Source: Chitinophagaceae bacterium
Lineage (GTDB): Bacteria; Bacteroidota; Bacteroidia; Chitinophagales; Chitinophagaceae
DNA length: 44,223 nt
Assembly (NCBI GenBank): GCA_023251255.1
Contig: JAHEZD010000046.1
Location: 1 to 44,223, forward strand
Direction of reading: 5' to 3'
Every line of letters starts with the position of its first letter. Position 1 is the stretch's first letter. A program made the translations under genes and the position numbers. The notes beneath the pieces were generated by a model. The model worked only from the letters and a program-made list of their open reading frames with translations, did not search any database and was not told where the DNA came from. Below are positions 42,732 through 44,223 of this stretch, one piece after another.

Positions 42732-43772
42732 TTGGCAGCAGCATCTTTTCAGGACAAACGCTTCAAAGTTGCCTTCATCATTTGGTGGAGCACTTGGGCT
42801 GCTATGCAAATGGTGGTGCTGGTAGATTTCGGTGTGCCACGTTTGCAAGCTATTGTTGACAGTATCATTAGTAATGCATTGTTGGCTGCTGTTTGCTTGC
42901 TCATTAGCAATAATATGCGTTACTACTTGCCGAAGAAAGAGAAGTACTGGTATGTATTGGTAATCAGTTTGGTACTGAGTGCCTTGTGGCTATTGATTAT
43001 TAGGGTTGTGTTATGGATGGTTTACAAGCAGGATGCCCTATATATAAAACAGTTGTCCAATACCTCCAACATAAGGTATGCCATTGCATTTTTGATTACA
43101 GGTTCCATGGCCATGATGAACCTATTATGGCATACACAACGGGAACAGAAGCAAAGTGATGAAAGAAAAGCAGAAGCGGAACGTTTGACCAAAGAAGCAG
43201 AGCTTTTTAAATTAAGGCAACAATTGCAACCGCACTTCCTGTTCAATAGCCTGAATTCCATTTCTGCATTGACTGGTACACAGCCAGAAAAAGCAAGGCA
43301 TATGATCCAGCAACTATCAGACTTTTTAAGGGGCACTTTAAAGAAAGATGAACAGCAATGGAATACCTTGGAAGAAGAATTGGACTATTTGCAATTGTAC
43401 CTTGATATAGAGAAAGTAAGATTTGGTTACCGTTTGCAAACGCAGATAAACCTGGAAACCAATGTACTGCAAATGAAACTCCCATCCATGTTGCTGCAAC
43501 CAGTAGTGGAGAATGCCATCAAGTTCGGGCTCTATGATACTATTGGTGAAGTAACGATTTTGATTGAAGCAAAAGTGAGCAATGGGAATTTGGAAGTAAC
43601 CGTGCAGAACCCTTTTGATGCGGATACTTCGCAACCATTGCAAGGAACAGGTTTTGGTCTTGCATCCATTCAAAGGCGGCTGTTCTTATTATTTGCAAGG
43701 CAGGACTTATTGGGAACAGGAACAGCGGAGGGAAACTTTATTACAAAAATTGTTATACCCCAAGCTACATAA
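42732..43772 (+). CDS. LytS/YehU-type sensor histidine kinase
   Basis: 346 residues. The start is taken as TTG at 42732: an in-frame TAA lies at 42717, and the first ATG (codon 25) would cut into the first membrane helix. Four membrane segments (about 12-31, 41-60, 73-97, 115-134) lead into a linker and the His_kinase domain LRQQLQPHFLFNSLNSISAL with H168 in PHFLFN. The ATPase has LLQPVVENAIKFGL and GTGFGLASIQRRL. It should phosphorylate the LytTR regulator encoded 88 bp downstream. Confidence 0.93.
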   Translation: MAAASFQDKRFKVAFIIWWSTWAAMQMVVLVDFGVPRLQAIVDSIISNALLAAVCLLISNNMRYYLPKKEKYWYVLVISLVLSALWLLIIRVVLWMVYKQDALYIKQLSNTSNIRYAIAFLITGSMAMMNLLWHTQREQKQSDERKAEAERLTKEAELFKLRQQLQPHFLFNSLNSISALTGTQPEKARHMIQQLSDFLRGTLKKDEQQWNTLEEELDYLQLYLDIEKVRFGYRLQTQINLETNVLQMKLPSMLLQPVVENAIKFGLYDTIGEVTILIEAKVSNGNLEVTVQNPFDADTSQPLQGTGFGLASIQRRLFLLFARQDLLGTGTAEGNFITKIVIPQAT

Positions 43773-43786
43773 CAGTAGATTTTAGG

Positions 43787-43823
43787 ATGAGCTTGACTTT
43801 CGACAAGCTCAGGTTGACATACT
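43787..43823. repeat. GAGCTTG/CAAGCTC hairpin repeat between kinase and regulator
   Basis: GAGCTTG (43789-43795) pairs with CAAGCTC (43804-43810), followed by AGGTTGACATAC. This is a member of the same extragenic family as 24351 and 42112, placed between two genes expected to be co-transcribed. Confidence 0.6.
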
Positions 43824-43860
43824 TTTAAAATTGAACGCTCATCTTTTAGAATAAGTATCA

Positions 43861-44223
43861 ATGAAAGCAATAATCATAGACGATGAACCTTTGGCAAGGA
43901 TGATGGTAAAGGAATACCTTGAACCTTATACCAACATAGAATTGGTACAGGAATGCAATGATGGATTTGAAGGTGTAAAAGCCATCAACCAGCACCAACC
44001 AGATTTGATTTTCCTGGACATACAAATGCCCAAGATTACAGGCTTTGAGATGTTGGAATTGATAGATAACCCACCGCAGGTTATTTTCACCACTGCCTTT
44101 GAGGAATTTGCCATTAAAGCTTTTGAAGCACACGCTGTGGATTATTTATTGAAACCTTTTAGCAAGGAGCGTTTTGATAAGGCCATGAACAAACTGCTGC
44201 TTCAACAGAAGAATATGGTAGAA
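43861..44223 (+). CDS. LytTR-family response regulator (truncated by window end)
   Basis: 121 codons are visible, running off the right edge. The receiver domain MKAIIIDDEPLARMMVKEYL has acidic D8/D9, phosphoacceptor Asp in DLIFLDIQMPKITGFEM, TTAFEEFAIKAF and the conserved Lys in DYLLKPFSKERF. The LytTR DNA-binding domain is expected beyond the edge; its presence is inferred from the pairing with a LytS-type kinase and the characteristic AHAVDYLLKPF. Confidence 0.92.
   Translation, partial: MKAIIIDDEPLARMMVKEYLEPYTNIELVQECNDGFEGVKAINQHQPDLIFLDIQMPKITGFEMLELIDNPPQVIFTTAFEEFAIKAFEAHAVDYLLKPFSKERFDKAMNKLLLQQKNMVE

Overview
The window reads as chromosomal DNA of a Bacteroidota bacterium, most like the Chitinophagaceae. 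The grounds are a type IX secretion (CHU_C/type B) sorting domain, paired RHS proteins of the Bacteroidota style (DUF6443), a SusC-like TonB receptor with an N-terminal carboxypeptidase-regulatory-like domain, LytS/LytR and NarL-type two-component pairs with Bacteroidota companions, a TATCTTCG-type -7 element, and abundant TGTCAGGTTGAGCTTGTCGA extragenic repeats. No tRNA, rRNA, CRISPR array or complete insertion sequence was recognised.

Layout. 1-6165 (-): a giant secreted multidomain surface protein (IgGFc-binding-like region, PKD repeats, T9SS sorting domain), cut by the left edge. 6766-10597 (+): infA-rpmJ-rpsM-rpsK-rpsD-rpoA-rplQ, with an unusually regular series of 121-130 bp spacers that each hold a hairpin. 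10699-15165 (-): a compact four-gene RiPP locus, in transcription order a large Cys-rich precursor-like protein ending in three near-identical modules, an APH-type kinase (LanK-like), a HopA1-type lyase (LanY-like) and a stand-alone LanC-type zinc cyclase. 15792-18335 (-): hypothetical protein, membrane protein, NarL-type histidine kinase and response regulator. 19291-20391 (+): carA. 20691-29648 (+): two RHS proteins, the second with an AT-rich C-terminal domain containing a HEALGH zinc motif, followed by an overlapping small secreted protein, a likely toxin/immunity arrangement. 30547-34836: aroQ, KDPG aldolase, a lipoprotein, KDG kinase and a YhcH-family protein. 34962-38432 (-): a TonB-dependent receptor fused to thrombospondin type 3 repeats and an OmpA peptidoglycan-binding domain. 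38696-40423 (+): gamma-glutamyltransferase. 41210-44223 (+): LiaF-like membrane protein, DUF4288 protein, LytS-type kinase and a truncated LytTR response regulator.

The strongest candidate for a little-described system is the 10.7-15.2 kb locus. The kinase and HopA1 lyase are the dehydration pair known from class V lanthipeptides and thioamitides, but here they are joined in one operon to a LanC-type cyclase with its complete Cys/Cys-His zinc site. The apparent substrate is a 372-residue protein in which a 21-residue Ser/Thr/Cys module occurs three times, the last ending exactly at the C-terminus. A strong stem-loop separates the precursor from the enzymes, as in classical lantibiotic operons. 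No dedicated protease or transporter was seen in the window.

The intergenic regions are rich in structure: a family of 166-222 bp MITE-like elements with AGAAGCTGT-type terminal inverted repeats, a 125-bp element with perfect 16-bp termini flanked by 13-bp direct repeats, a perfect 70-bp palindrome, an 18-unit 10-bp tandem array and a 4-unit 11-bp array.
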